NCBI RefSeq assembly: GCF_022605725.1
Contig: NC_065549.1
Location: 34,797,690 to 34,861,689 of the forward strand
Direction of reading: 5' to 3'
From: Anthonomus grandis grandis
Lineage: Eukaryota > Arthropoda > Insecta > Coleoptera > Curculionidae
Length of the DNA stretch: 64,000 nucleotides
The position numbers and the translations under genes are program-made. Of this stretch, positions 32,861 through 45,062 are shown in pieces. The stretch's first letter is position 1. Each line of letters begins with the position of its first letter. Under the pieces are notes generated by a model. The model was not told where the DNA came from, searched no databases, and was given only the letters and a program-made list of their open reading frames with translations.

Positions 32861-34440
32861 TTACAAAAACAAAAATTCAAAAATAAAAGAGTAAAAGTTT
32901 TGGAAATTTTTTTTTGACTTTTTCTTCTCACAAAATATGGCGTTAAAGTTCAAAAATAATAAGTTTTGTAGATGTTTTGCCTTAAGACAATGGCGACGGT
33001 CACTTAAAATTTCACCTGATTTTGAAAATAAACTTTTACATGGGACCGACGTCGCAACAGCACATACTTTTTGTTTAGCTAAGTTTGTTAAGTACACTTA
33101 AATTGGAATATACATATATACCCATGTTCCCTCCACCATTCCAATGGGTGGTTTTTTCGATCCAGAATAGCGTCCTCCATATACCTGCACTTCTAAGATT
33201 GACCTAGAGGTAGAACTACTGGGTATTTGAATTTTTTTTTAAGTAATTTTGTCAAATATATCCCATACTGAAAAAGTTGTTTTTAAAATTAAATTATCTT
33301 TTACATTGCTTGTAGATGGTTGTTGAGCCTTAAGTATTTTTACGGGATCTTTTTTATAAATAATGTCACTCAACTCTGCTATAATATTCTTCTTTACTCT
33401 TTCTAAAGCGTCATTATTTTTAAATGCCAAACTCTTAAAACGTGGGTCTAAGTATGTGGTTACTACCAATTAATTACTATATTCCACATTTCCCACTCTA
33501 TTACGAAGGCCGCTTTGCAATTTTGTCTAGGCAGATGTGCTTATGTCAATTTTTAGAAGCTCACTGCATACATCTAAAAGAAGCTAGTAGATATTTTTGT
33601 CCACGAATAACACGATTAGCATCCTCAAAAGGCTCCACAATAACTTTCAGTCCCTTTACAAGGGCCCATTTATCGAATGTCAATTGAGGAAGATTAATAT
33701 CGAGTATAGCTATTGTAATCCGTACAGCTTCTTCTAACTCAATAAATTGCTCGACCATGTAGTAGGTGGAGTTCCACCTCGCAACCACATCCTGTAGAAG
33801 TTTCTTAGGGGTTTTTAAACCTATATTCTCCTGAAACTTCATTAATCAAACTATAGTTTTCACTTTCTCTAGAGTGCCTGCTACTTCGGTGAGTGAATCG
33901 CGAACTAGGAGATTAAGAGTATGGGCGTAACATCCGAAAAACTTCCATCACAGGCCATTTGTAATGGCACTTTTCACATTAGCCGCATTATCAGATATTG
34001 CTAAAATATATTTTTTCAATATCCCATTCTTCTGCTATGGTTCTTAGTTCCGCATTTAGATTGGCACTTGTATGAGACTGGTCAAATACGGCGCGTTTCA
34101 GAAGAATGGTTTGAATATAAAAATTTTTATCTATGAAGTGTATTGTGACTCCCATAAAGTTTTCATTGTTTGCCGAAGTCCAACAATCTATTGTCAAACA
34201 ACTGCAATTACATCTTTGACCAGCTCTTTACGTTAAACTAAACATTGTTCGTAAATACTTGAAATTATTGTTCTAGAAATTACCTGTCTACTGGGAAGTT
34301 CGTAAGATGGATTTAAGGCTTTTGTATATTGCCGAAACCCTTCATCCTCAACTACGCTATATAGCTGAAAATCTTTATAAAATTGTTTTAATAACAAATC
34401 CTCAATTTTTTTCTTTGAGGCTTTATTCAATCTTTTGGGT
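32861..34440 (-). pseudogene. hAT-family transposase, broken
   Basis: From right to left: 34233-34430 gives the N-terminal helical part. 33991-34197 has MTIDCWTSANNENFMGVTIH with the first catalytic Asp. About 33850-33960 has CYAHTLNLLV. 33561-33842 has QDVVARWNSTYYM. 33239-33469 has TYLDPRFKSLAF. 32861-33097 has VPCKSLFSKSGEILSDRR, the C-terminal dimerisation motif. Family order is kept, but at least five frame changes and stops intervene. No BED zinc finger is evident at the N-terminus. Confidence 0.85.
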
Positions 34441-35589
34441 ACAAATGAGGAAATTTTGACTGATTTTTTAGAAACTTATGGTTTCCTTCTTCCTTTTTTG
34501 CTATGTAGCACATAATACTTGTACTGGATGAGCAGGTGGATGTCCGCTGGCTGTCGGTGTCCACAAAAGCTAAAAAATACAGAACTAAAAATACATGCAA
34601 AAAAAAACTCGCCGCCCCTTCATTCAATGATTCTTTTCGGCGGAGATCAAAGTGACTGCCGCGCGCTATCCAAAATGCCGCGCATGCCGCAAAAATAATA
34701 AAATTTAAAAACATAACCGCTAATTCATTGAAAAACTGTGATACCGTCAGCAGCGCCACGGTTGTCTTGCAATTTATTTGTTAGGAATAGGTTGGAGCTG
34801 TAATACGTATTTGGAATAGGTTTACATGTAGAACTGGTACAGGTCGGACTAGGTACATTAAAAAGTTATTCCATAACATCTCTAAAAAGCACCGAGTTGG
34901 CTACGTTGCGAACTCAGTTATAGTTCAATTTTGCGAACTTAGTTATAGTTCCAGTCTCCTTGATTTTAACCGAACTGCTTATGCAATGGTCAAATCAAGA
35001 AGACTAAAGGAAGAAAAGATACCTTGCATGGTTGCTCGTTTCTTTTACTATCGCACGCATCCCAATGTCTGTCTCTTTCCGTCCCTCGTTTCTCTGCCAG
35101 GCGGGCGTTGCGCATTACGCTACTGCGCAAACGCCAATCAGAGGATAGTATCGTGGGGGTAGCGAACTTACAGGATTTGGCTTCACCCAGCCCAAGCAAG
35201 ATAACTCTCCTCCAGGCTCCATCCAGTCTTCTTGGGTTAAATGCAATAAGGACATCTGTGTGCCAGAAGTAGAAATATACGTACACCAACGGCGGTGCTG
35301 CAAACACAGCCAATTTTTGTTCATTCCTGAATGGTTATGGTTATATTGGTTATGTTTATGTCTTTCTATTTACAAATTGTGTTTGTTTTTGGTTCTAGCT
35401 TCTAGTTAAAAGTCTTAAAACTGATAAGAGTGTTTATAATTTAAAAATGTGTAATTCTATTATAATTATTCTTTAACCTATATAGTATCTATATAGTTTT
35501 ATCTCAGAAGACTTGAGACACATCTATAATTAGGTACCAGGTAAATAGAAGAAACTCACTATTAGTAATATATAAAACTTTTTGGAAAT
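34441..35589. other. Mixed noncoding DNA with a GC-richer block
   Basis: 34441-34870 probably belongs to the hAT element. A 21-bp sequence (TTGCGAACTCAGTTATAGTT plus C) is repeated with one mismatch at 34906-34926 and 34931-34951, and each copy has inverted GAACT/AGTTC ends. 34990-35330 is clearly richer in G+C than its surroundings and open in several frames on both strands, yet no protein family is recognised. Confidence 0.45.
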
Positions 35590-37030
35590 GTGTAAAGCTT
35601 CATTCCAACCAAGGCGCTTCTACTGTTCCAAATAAGATGTTCCTTCATGACCTTAGGGGTGACTTTGCCACCCACTTTTCATCTGTATTTATTTAACAAG
35701 AATACTAACCCTTCTAATGCTTCAGGCAGCTTTGATACCTCATATAAATTTAATCATATCAACGAGGCATTCCTTAGTCCTACTACAGTTGAAACAGCAT
35801 TATCTAAACTGAATAAAGGTAGCAGGTCCCAATGGAATACCAAACAGGCTTTTAAAAGAGTGCTGCCATTCCCTTTTCCTTCCACTTTTTCATTTTTTCA
35901 ATCTGTCTCTCACTTCTGAAAGTTTTCCAGATGATTGGAAGCTCATGTATGACCTATTTATAAATCTGGGAATAAAAATGATACAACTAATTATCATCCC
36001 ATGAGTATCCTCTCTGCAATTCCCAAGCTGTTTAAGCACTGTGTAGAGGTAATTCTGTCTGGCACATTTCAGAAAATAATTGGGGATCAACAACATGGAT
36101 TCACCAGAGGTCACTTTGTGGATACAAACTTGTTTATTTTTAGCAACTACATCTTTAAATCATTTGCCAATGGTAATGAAACACATGCGATATACACAGA
36201 CCTTTGTAAAGCCTTCAATAAAATCAACCATAATATTCTTATTATCTCTCATTTTTCATTACTTTGGATTATGTCTTATCTGATGGATAGAGAACAGCGG
36301 GTTAAGATTGGTGGTTTTCTATTAAACCCATTTTTAACAAGGGCTCCCACTTAGACCATTGTTATTCAGCCTCTTTATCAATTGTCTTGGCTCCTATGGG
36401 ATTCTGAGTTCTTGCTGTTTGCTAATTATTAAAAAAATTTTTGAAGGATTTCTTCCTCTCAAGATCAGTTGATGCTCCAGAGAGATATAAAAAAAAGTGT
36501 TTTCCTGGTGTAAGTTGAATGAAATGTCATTAAATATCAAGAAATGTAGGTTCATGAGGTTTACTCAAGAGTATCCCTCCTTGTCAATATGTTATAGGTG
36601 ACTTTTTGGATCTGAGACTTACTTTTTCCCACCACTTCGAGTATTCTATAAATAGAGCTAATAAACTGCTTGGATTCATCAAGAGATCTTGCAAAGACTT
36701 CACCAATGTGTTAGCATTGAAGTCACTATATATTTACCTAGTGAGATCTCTTCTTGAGTTTTCCAATATAATTTGGTCACTGTGGAAAGGTAGTTACCAT
36801 AGGGTGTATGAAATAAGACCATAACAAGGTTTGGTAATAGACTGATTTATTGTATGTTTGATTCCTCTGAATACAGTTTGGTTGTGGCACATTATAACAA
36901 TAACACAACCTCGGAACAAGGTTATAATCGAGGTTATAATAATATAACAAACCTTGATGGCACCACAGTCACCTTATTTTCTCATTTACATTGAGAGGCT
37001 TGAAAATGTTCAGTGCAAGAATCTAAAAAG
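35590..37030 (+). pseudogene. Non-LTR retrotransposon RT relic
   Basis: 36001-36354 holds the RT middle: IPKLFKHCVE, QQHGFTRGH, and YTDLCKAFNKINHNIL (motif A with Asp). Upstream, about 35760-35830 has NEAFLSPTTVETALSKLNKG in the frame 35647-35919. 36606-36824 has the C-terminal LGFIKRSCKDFTN...LYIYLVRSLLEFSNIIW. IERLENVQ reappears at about 36992-37015, after about 165 bp of unrelated sequence inserted near 36800. The motif C region is eroded. Confidence 0.7.
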
Positions 37031-37510
37031 TAATAATTGTAGCAGACAAAATGGTTATATTCCTAATATTATGTTCTGATGCATTATTTTTTAGGGAATC
37101 AATAGAAATGTCCTTGCTGTGATTTGATATATTTTCTGCTCTTTTGGCTTTTTTTAAAACACTTTTAGTCTTGGCTGACTTTCTCTTTAATCTAAGCATC
37201 TGAAAAATAATAATGATCAATTTCTAATTCAATAATTTAACTGATTTTTTAACCAGTATTAAAACATTTTCACACATTCATTCATTCTTGAATGTTCAAA
37301 ACATTTTCATTTGCAATTTTAGTAACTAGGCTTGACAAATGCCATGTATCTTTTGTTTCAACCTATTTACTCTGGCAAAAAAAGGAACAGACAAACAATC
37401 TAATTAATTAAATTTTTATTTCAGATTTATTTATTGATTAAGCAATAAACAAAGCATAAAGGTCGAAGATACAATGATAATTCACCAGAAGCAACACTAA
37501 TATTCATACA
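37031..37510. other. AT-rich DNA, nothing recognised
   Basis: No coding or structural feature could be supported. A minus-strand Lys-rich frame at 37023-37220 looks accidental. Confidence 0.4.
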
Positions 37511-37800
37511 GAATTTCATACAATTCATTGCAAAAAAACAGAGGTATTGTTTATAGTCCTATGTTTTATAATAAGTTGCCACTCCAAATTAGAATATTGC
37601 CAAACAATAAGTTTAAAGTAGTGTTAAAAAAATATCTGGTGTCTAAGGGTTTTTTTAGTATTGATGAACGTAGGAATAATAACTTTACTGACTTTACAAA
37701 CTATGCACATTAGATTTAAGCCTGTGTATGTCTATGTTTTTGGCCAATACTGTATATTGATTGACTTTTGTATTAACACCAATAAAGTTCTTTGTCTTTG
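37511..37800 (+). pseudogene. 3' end of a CR1/L2-like non-LTR element
   Basis: The frame 37528-37713 reads FYNKLPLQIRILPNNKFKVV then VSKGFFSIDE, the standard C-terminus of this group, followed by a short 3' UTR and CCAATAAAGTTCTTTGTCTTTGTTGTC, in which a polyadenylation-like signal merges into a TTTGTC-type tail. Everything upstream is missing. Confidence 0.65.
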
Positions 37801-39002
37801 TTGTCTATTTCTATATTAAAAATTATCAGTTCACCTGGGTATGATAGTATAAAAGCTGATTTTATTAAAAAAATAATAAGTATTATAGTGGCTTTTTATT
37901 ATTTGTGAAAACAACCTTGTGTCATATTCTTGTATTGAATATGTACCTTTAAACTCTTCTGTAAATAGTTGATCAGTAGGCCAACACAATTAAGTTTTAT
38001 ATCTATTTTTTTATAATCATCAAAGTTGTAAATATTTCGTACTAATTTCTGTACTTTTCACAAACTGAACATTTCAACCAAGTTACTGTAACCATAATTT
38101 AGTTTGAAGGTTTTAAATAAATGAAATTAAAGTAGGGCAACTTTCTTATGTTTACCAGCTTAGATATTTTAAAGTTAAAAGGGAGTTCAATTATTATTTT
38201 ATACTCTAATATAAAGATTGAAAGCCAAGCTATTCCTAAAGAAACAGTACATGGGTTTACTGATTTCTCATCCAACTTCGACATATTATAGTATAAACAA
38301 AAAAAGGAAGAACTTATTATTATCCTATACAGAAAAATTATTATATATTGAAAACTGAAATATTTATTCTAATGGCTTTAATAAAAAAAAGAATATATAA
38401 AATACCAACATAAATTAATGGTATTAAAAAATTAGTCTCGCGAAGAGGCTAGGACAAATTATTTTCTTTGTTAGAATAGGCAAGCCTTTAATAAGTATTT
38501 TTCCCTTTATTTAAAAATATATTAAGATTATCTAAACCATCTCTTAAAAAGAACCCTTCACCAAACACAATGCTAATTACCAAATTAGACTCCCAAGTTC
38601 AAACTTCATCTATATGTAAGAAAAAAAGTACTTTTAAGGCATTACCATTTTCACAAAGGCCAGATACAAAACCAGAGAATGATAAATAGTTCACTGAGAA
38701 GGTGAAAAAGGAAAGAGGGATATAAATCCAAGGAGTGTGACGGCTAGGAATATTAAAAGATATTGGTATGACTTAAAAATGTTGGTTCAATTGATTAATA
38801 TTTTGAAGCCTTTTTAGTGATAAATGAGTAGTTGACGCTTTTCACATTTAATTCTTTTACTGTGAATTGTAAATCTTGCTTTATTTTTTCAATTTCTCGT
38901 AATATTTTGTCTTAAGTTCATGTCCTGTAATTCACTATTGTTGGATTGTGAATTTAAAATAAATAAATAAATTTAGGTTGCTGACATGTCTGCCAAAACC
39001 AT
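37801..39002. other. AT-rich intergenic DNA
   Basis: No gene. (AAAT)n microsatellite DNA occurs near 38960-38975. No transposon ends were defined. Confidence 0.4.
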
Positions 39003-39547
39003 GTACAGGGTGTGGCATAAAGAGCGAACGTTTTTAGGACATTTCAATTTAAATTCGGCTTGATAGGTCCCTATTTTTTTGAGGAAAATGGGGTTACCGT
39101 TTCAGTAACGTCTGAACGTTACGTTAATATGGTAAACACCTTCTTTATCCCCGATTTAGAAAGATGACGTATTGACCGTGACCGTTTGTGGATTCAGCAA
39201 GATGAAGCCACAGCACACACCGCTAGGGCATTCTTGGCTGTTCTTCATCCTTTATTTGCCAACTATTTAATTTCAAGATTCGTTGACGTTTTATGGCCTC
39301 CTCGGTCCCCGGATATGTCCATGTGTGATTTCTTTTTAGCGGGGGGGGGGGGGGTATAGGCGGGACCTTAGGTCCTCTAAGAAAATAATCCTCGTACATT
39401 AGATGAATTGAAACATGCAATCTGCCAGGAAATTAGTGAAATCAATAGAGATTTGTTGCAAAAAGTCGAGGCTAGTTTTCGCGAACGCCTTCAAAAATGC
39501 GTCGATGGAAACGGTCACCATATGCCTGATATTCTTTTCCACCAGTG
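39003..39547 (+). pseudogene. Internally deleted mariner-like element, C-terminal transposase
   Basis: It starts with TACAGGGTGTGGCATAAAGA, a mariner-type end. Then comes the transposase C-terminal half: LIGPYFFEENG, WIQQDEATAHTAR (second catalytic Asp), WPPRSPDMSMCDFFL (third Asp) and a C-terminus ending at a TGA near 39547. A run of 14 G at 39341-39354 replaces part of the WGYLK segment. The N-terminal half is missing. The right end was not defined. Confidence 0.75.
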
Positions 39548-40175
39548 AAAATTCATCCTAGTTTTATCAAATGCTATGTCTTTGTGTATGTTGGTCTACC
39601 AATAAATTTTCCCTAAAGCAAAAACTGATGAATTGGTTATAATTATGTGTTTTCTGGCCTCACACTTAAGATTTAAGTATTACTTTAGTTGACTTACTTA
39701 AGTGCAGTAAATTTAAAAATTATATTTTACGGTGAAGTTAATATTTCTTTAATAAAGTAATAATTAATATCCTTCAATTCAACCTAAACTGAAAATTATA
39801 GTCACCTTAAAGTTACCGATATTTATCATTGATATCTCCATATTTTATTTTTTTTTTACAGAATTTTGGCAATACATACCATTTCTGGATTAAATTATTA
39901 GGCCTAAAAAAATTCTTTAATTTTACAAATTATTTGATGACTGAAGTAATCCCTAGTAAACTGCTTTTAAAATATAGAATCACTTTAACCATTTAAAAAA
40001 GAGTATTTTCTTTTAATATTCTCTACTAACTTTTTTTAAAATTTTAGATATTAATCAGGGACATCCTTAAAGAAGCTGATTCCCTGCTGCATTAAAAATA
40101 CTTGATGTAGAAAGGGCCAAGCCTTGAAGAACTATTTGCTAATTTTCACAATATCTAAGTCTTTAGGCTTGTAAT
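39548..40175. promoter_or_regulatory. Upstream region of the PDCD7 gene
   Basis: AT-rich and noncoding. It must contain the PDCD7 promoter and 5' UTR, but no TATA or initiator could be singled out. Confidence 0.35.
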
Positions 40176-40284
40176 ATGAGTTTCTTAAATGTTCACCCTT
40201 CATTTGCAACAACGAGTAGACAAGCTGCTGACGTTGCCTCACAAATATTTCAGAGGCAAAATTTGAATAAAACCCAGGTTTTAG
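40176..40284 (+). CDS. PDCD7: PDCD7 / U11-59K, exon 1 (coding part)
   Basis: The ATG at 40176 opens MSFLNVHPSFATTSRQAADV and continues to residue 36, then one base of the next codon. The donor is TTAG|GTAGGT. The phase-1 end joins exactly with the acceptor at 40863, restoring an Asp codon. PDCD7 is the 59-kDa protein of the U11/U12 di-snRNP, which recognises minor-class introns (family knowledge). This N-terminus is short and lacks the long Pro-rich region of vertebrates. No earlier in-frame ATG is convincing. Assignment rests on the later exons. Confidence 0.7.
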
Positions 40285-40863
40285 GTAGGTGCTAATTGTC
40301 TATAATACCTATAATAAACTAAGAAAATTAGCCCCTAGTTAGATTTGTTTAGGGCTTGTTACTGAATTTTATATTATAAACACAAACTCCAGGATTATAG
40401 TGATACATTTTTTAAGAGGGGACAAGAAAAAAATCAATTTATACCTTTTAACATTTATACGTAGATATATTTCAATACTAATGTAAAAATTCAAATCTGC
40501 TATAGTTTACCCTCTTATTTGTTTAATTAATCATAATCCTCTAAAATTGTAGAATCAACCCAACCAGCAGGGCAGGACAAAAATAAATAAATTAAGATAA
40601 TACAACAATTATTCCTCACTATTATACATTGGACTGATCTGACACCTGTTTTTTATGTTTAAACAAACACCTAATAATTCCTCTAATTAATGTGCAAACA
40701 CCTGATACTCAGAAAAAGAAAGTACATAAGACTGAACAACCGATTTGTGTTATCAGATCTAGTACCTCTTTTCGATATTCCTTTAGTTTTCTGGTAGAAA
40801 TATGAAATTAAAAAGAATAATATTATTTGAATGATGTAAAATATTTGAATGATTTTTTTTTAG
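40285..40863 (+). other. PDCD7: PDCD7 intron 1 (579 bp)
   Basis: GT-AG intron with donor GTAGGT and acceptor TTTTTTTTTAG. No transposon was recognised inside. The donor is of U2 type, not the ATATCCTT-like minor type. Confidence 0.7.
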
Positions 40864-41042
40864 ATAATTTGTATAACAAATCGAATGATGAACTATGGAT
40901 AGAAAGCTGGTTGCAACAGAACAATATTTATCGACCTTTGCCCAATTTAAAGAAAATAAATGTGCCGCCTAATGCTATCAAAATAAGCCAAGCTAAAATA
41001 TATCTTACAAAATGCACTGGTTTATTGGAAAAACTAAACAAA
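40864..41042 (+). CDS. PDCD7: PDCD7 / U11-59K, exon 2
   Basis: 179 bases after acceptor TTTTTTTTTAG. The protein contains NDELWIESWLQQNNIYRPLP, like the W...WL segment of PDCD7 proteins, then a helical stretch ending LLEKLNK. The donor is AAA|GTAAGT after a complete codon. The ATG upstream of the acceptor in the same frame (40827) is intronic. Confidence 0.78.
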
Positions 41043-41359
41043 GTAAGTGCTTTATAGTACATTTTTAAGAAAAATAAAGCAGTCTAGTGTTTAAAAATAT
41101 TGCAAGAAATTCTAATGAAGTTCTTATTAAGTTTTAATTAAAAGATATCTGAAAGTCTAAATAAAGCTGCTGATGGATACTTAGGTGATCAAAAAAATAT
41201 TATAATCAATAATCATAGTAAAATTTAATTATAATTATTGAGTAAGGTAGTGTACGCCAGAGAGGACGGTCTTGCACCCAGTGCTTTTTGTGATGAATTT
41301 GGATTTTTCATTTATTGCTGAATGAAAAGAATGCTATGCAAATAATAATATCATAGATA

Positions 41360-42840
41360 CAGTGCATCCGTAAAAAATGCCCGAATCCGTCGATTTTAAC
41401 ATGTAAAATTAAACAAATACCTATCTAAATTAAATGCTGGTATTTTGGTTTTTTAATTATTGTTGTTGTTAGTGTCAAAAAGTGAATGCATTTTGGTGCA
41501 ACTATTTGAAGTATTTTTACATTTACAAGTGGTGTTTATTTTTTTTGAGAGGCGAAAGCAGTGTCATCCTGCGTTTTATTAGATTTTATTACTTACTAGT
41601 AGATTTAGTAACTAGATTTTATTACCTACTGTTATTGTATGAAATATGAGAAAATTAACCGACCGTGAAAGAATCGAAGCAAAGTTTCGTGAATTTGGGA
41701 ATGTTCGGGATATTCAAAAAGCTGGTCAAGGCTCAATAACTGAAGACTTAACGTTTCGTTAACGGTCCAAGACAATCCCAGGCCACAATCACAGGCACGG
41801 CTGTGATTGTGGCCGAATGCTAATTTATCGCGATCTAATGTGCTTAAAGTATTGAAAAAAGCAAAATTTCACCCTTATAAAATATTCTTACTTCAAGAGC
41901 TATCGAAAGATGATTTTGATTGCCGAAATGAATTTTGTGAGCAAATGCAGCAATTATGATACCAATAATTTTGTAAAACGTATAATATTTTCTGACGAAG
42001 CAACGTTTACTCTAAACGGCCATGTGAACAGACAGAATTGTCGATACTGGGCGACCGAAAACCCTCATTGGTTCACAAAATGTCATGCACAACACCCTCA
42101 AAAAGTCAATGTATGGTGCGGAATAGTGGAGGGAAGAGTCTTAGGCCCTTACTTTTTTAATGACACTCTCACTGGTGAGAGGTATTTGGATCTTATCCCC
42201 GCTCTGATAACTTTGTATCCGGATTTGGAAGAACCCGACATGCACCAACATGATCTTTTTTTTTCAGCAAGAAGGAGCTCCGCCACACTATGCTTTACCC
42301 GTTCGCAATTATCTAGATGAAGTTTTTCCAAATCGTTGGATAGGTAGACGAGGGTTCATTGAATGGCCACCCAGTTCGCCAGATTTAACTCCTCTCGACT
42401 ACTTTTTATGGGGATACTTAAAAAGTAAAGCGTATGTCAAGATTTAAAAGGACAAATACGCCAGGAAATTAGAAATATTACTCGAGATGTCATTGACAAC
42501 GTTCAAAAAGAATTTTTAAATCACCTTGGTTATTGTCAGGTTGTTAACGGTGCTCAATTCGAACATTTCATTTAAATAGGTATTTCTCTAATTTTACATT
42601 TTATCAGCATTTTTCGTTCAAAATTGCTTACGTAACCACTTTCATTTGTACCATATCCTTTGTAAAAAAATGGGTTCTTTCTGATTCTGCATTAAAAAAA
42701 GGTGGTTTCCATTTAAAAAACTGTAGATTTAATTTCCACGTAGAAAAACCCAATATTAAAATCGACGGGTTCCGGCATTATTTTCAGAAACGGTCCCTTT
42801 CATTTTTATTGAATTTATCCGCTACTTTACCGAAACACTG
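41360..42840 (+). mobile_element. Mariner-like transposon with intact ends
   Basis: 1,481 bp with TA on both sides (41358-41359 and 42841-42842). Ends CAGTGCATCCGTAAA and, inverted, CAGTGTTTCGGTAAAG. A second inverted match (CCGTCGATTTTAA) lies inside each end. The transposase gene is in sense orientation and broken. Confidence 0.85.
41646..42580 (+). pseudogene. Mariner-like (DUF4817/DDE_3) transposase, broken
   Basis: It starts MRKLTDRERIEAKFREFG. The helix-turn-helix part is shortened and interrupted by a stop and a perfect hairpin at 41781-41814. 41910-42320 is open and holds IIFSDEATFTLNGHVNRQN (first Asp) and HPQKVNVWCGIVEGRVLGPY. A frameshift near 42250 moves to 42250-42447: FFQQEGAPPHY, where Glu replaces the usual second Asp, and SSPDLTPLDYFLWGYLKSK (third Asp). 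The C-terminus follows in another frame to about 42574. It is dead, but the ends could still be mobilised by a related enzyme. Confidence 0.82.
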
Positions 42841-43241
42841 TATATAATCTATCATTATTTGTAAAGGTAAAGGAAAATAAGCTTCTACCAAAGCAGAAGT
42901 AATTAGGTCAGTGGTAAAAAGTGGTTTGATGTTATTCTACTTTTAAGATTCTAGGTAGTTTACTCATCTTAATGCACAAAAGCACTTACAGACATAGCTT
43001 ACTTTTAATAAAAAAAATCCCACTTTATCTGCCACATCCTCTCAAATCTTAAATATTCATTTACATAAATTAGTAATACAGTTTAACGTCCGGTGTGTTA
43101 AATAAAGAGAAAGTGTAGCAGATTTAGGAACTTAAATAAAACTGATTTTGTTCCAGAAGAAATGGTCCAAAATAATTATTATATTTCGACCATTTTCAAG
43201 GCTTTTCCGGCATTTCGGTTTAAAATTTGTTGCTATACATA

Positions 43242-43678
43242 AACTGCGCACCAAAATTAACGCATAATCACAATTTTTTCGATTTATTTTTTTCTTTCTA
43301 GCTTAAATTATAAAAAATTAAAATAAAAATACACAACGTGTTCTCAAAATTTTATACCAAAAAAATAAATCAACTAATTCTATAACAAAAAATTTAAAAT
43401 TGTGACATCCAAAAAAAATCAATAACGGGTATTTCTCCCTCTGGTATTTATAACGGCTTGACAATGATCCCTCATACTAAAAATTGGGGTCGTTATTTGA
43501 TCTTGGTCTATCTGACCCAAAATTTCTACCAATCCCAAATAAAGGCCATTCAAATTGTTTGGGGGTCTTGGCAACTGTCTCCCCATGATATCCCATTGCT
43601 CTATTAAGAAATATAGAAATAAGAAATATTTAAAATAAAACAATTTTTAAAATTATGCGTCAATTTTGGAGCGCAGTG
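43242..43678 (-). mobile_element. Internally deleted Tc1-like element
   Basis: 437 bp with TA at 43240-43241 and 43679-43680. Ends AACTGCGCACCAAAATTAAC and, inverted, CACTGCGCTCCAAAATTGAC. The minus strand keeps only the transposase C-terminus (43419-43643), with SMRDHCQAVINTRGRNTRY, matching the usual SMPRRCQAVI...GGxTxY end of Tc1-type proteins. The catalytic part is deleted. Confidence 0.82.
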
Positions 43679-43734
43679 TATATTAAGTGGCTTTAAGTTT
43701 TCTAATCAGGGGATAAAAGTTCACATAAGGATCC

Positions 43735-44360
43735 TAATAAATTTCTGGAGCCTCACCCAGAGTTATCAAAGGCCAAAGAACTTTGCAATACATCATCTTG
43801 GTTTTCTCATGTCATCGTGTCTTCGGACTAGGTTTAAAGATCTTGAGATCTCGTCTCATCCTTCTCTGAATTAAATGAAGAATTGTGTTACAGAATATTT
43901 GAACTTCTCGAAGAAAATTCTAATTAGAGCTGATATTCATGGGCATGGATAAGATCCTGCAAGGCAATCTGGGAAAGAGTTCAACTTTCGAAACACGACT
44001 AATTAATGGATGGATTTCGTCAATTATAACTACTGATCAGGCCAGAAGTATATTTAAAATTTTTTATGATTTTCTGGAGCCTTACTAAGAGTTATCAAAA
44101 GCCAGAGAACTTGAAAAAGTCAACCTTGATTTAACGTCTGTAGATAAGGTGTAAAGGTGTTAGCTTATTTCATCCTTCTATTAATGAAGTGGCGAATTTC
44201 CTTGCAGAATATCCAAACTTTTCAAGGAAATTCTAACTGGAGCTGAGATTCGTGGCCATGAATAAGATCCTGGGATGTAATCTAGGAAACTCAGAAGTAA
44301 TTATCCAAAAACACCTGATTAATGAATGAATTCTGTCAATTTTTTCCATGTCTTCATTTT
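43735..44360 (+). repeat. Two-unit tandem repeat, about 333 bp per unit
   Basis: TTTCTGGAGCCTCACCCAGA at 43742 recurs as TTTCTGGAGCCTTACTAAGA near 44073. Further on, GAAAATTCTAATTAGAGCTG recurs as GAAATTCTAACTGGAGCTGA. The two units are diverged and noncoding. They may be a piece of a dispersed satellite. Confidence 0.65.
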
Positions 44361-45062
44361 CACTGTCACTGTGTTTTTTTTTAAAGAGAAATAGCCCTGA
44401 AGATAAAACCTAAAGTTCCTTAATCTATTACACTTTCTCTCCATATTTATAACGCTCTAATAAAATGTTAAAATAAACTCAACACATTCTTCTTTCGGGA
44501 ACATACTCCTTTTATTCTTAAGATAAAAAATAAAACTGGTTAAAGTACCACTAAGTTTAGTGCTTTTTAAGATCATATTATGGGAACACGTTTATGGGAA
44601 CCAATAATTTTAAGAGAAAACTGACAGTCAAAGCGAGCAACTTCTATTTAAGAGGTTTAATTTTAAATAAAATAAATTTTTACATAAAAAAGAGGCTTGT
44701 AGTTAAATAACATTAAAAAAAAAAGAATATACATATATTGTCTAACAATTTATAGACCTTACTTTTCTAGAAAATTTTTAATAATACAGATACTGTGTAC
44801 CTGTATGTAGGTGCCAATATTTGTTGCTTTTTTTGTAAGTTGCTATATTTATTCTGTTAAATAAAAATTTCTGCTTAAATTATCTTAAAAATTACATAAG
44901 CTAATTTAATGCTCTAAAAAGATGCAAACATTAAAATTATTTCCTTACATTTTTCTTTCAAATGCAACAATTCAAATAATAACAATTAATATTCTACTTT
45001 CCTATTGTTTACTTATCAAATACATTTCAATTATCTGTCCAGTCCTGTATGTATCACATATA

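Noticed and set aside
34990..35324. Overlapping frames on both strands in the GC-richer block
   Set aside because: Several frames are open because of base composition; none shows a domain or splice context.
39341..39354. Run of 14 G in the mariner relic
   Set aside because: Probably a slippage tract or sequencing error within a dead gene; no functional reading.
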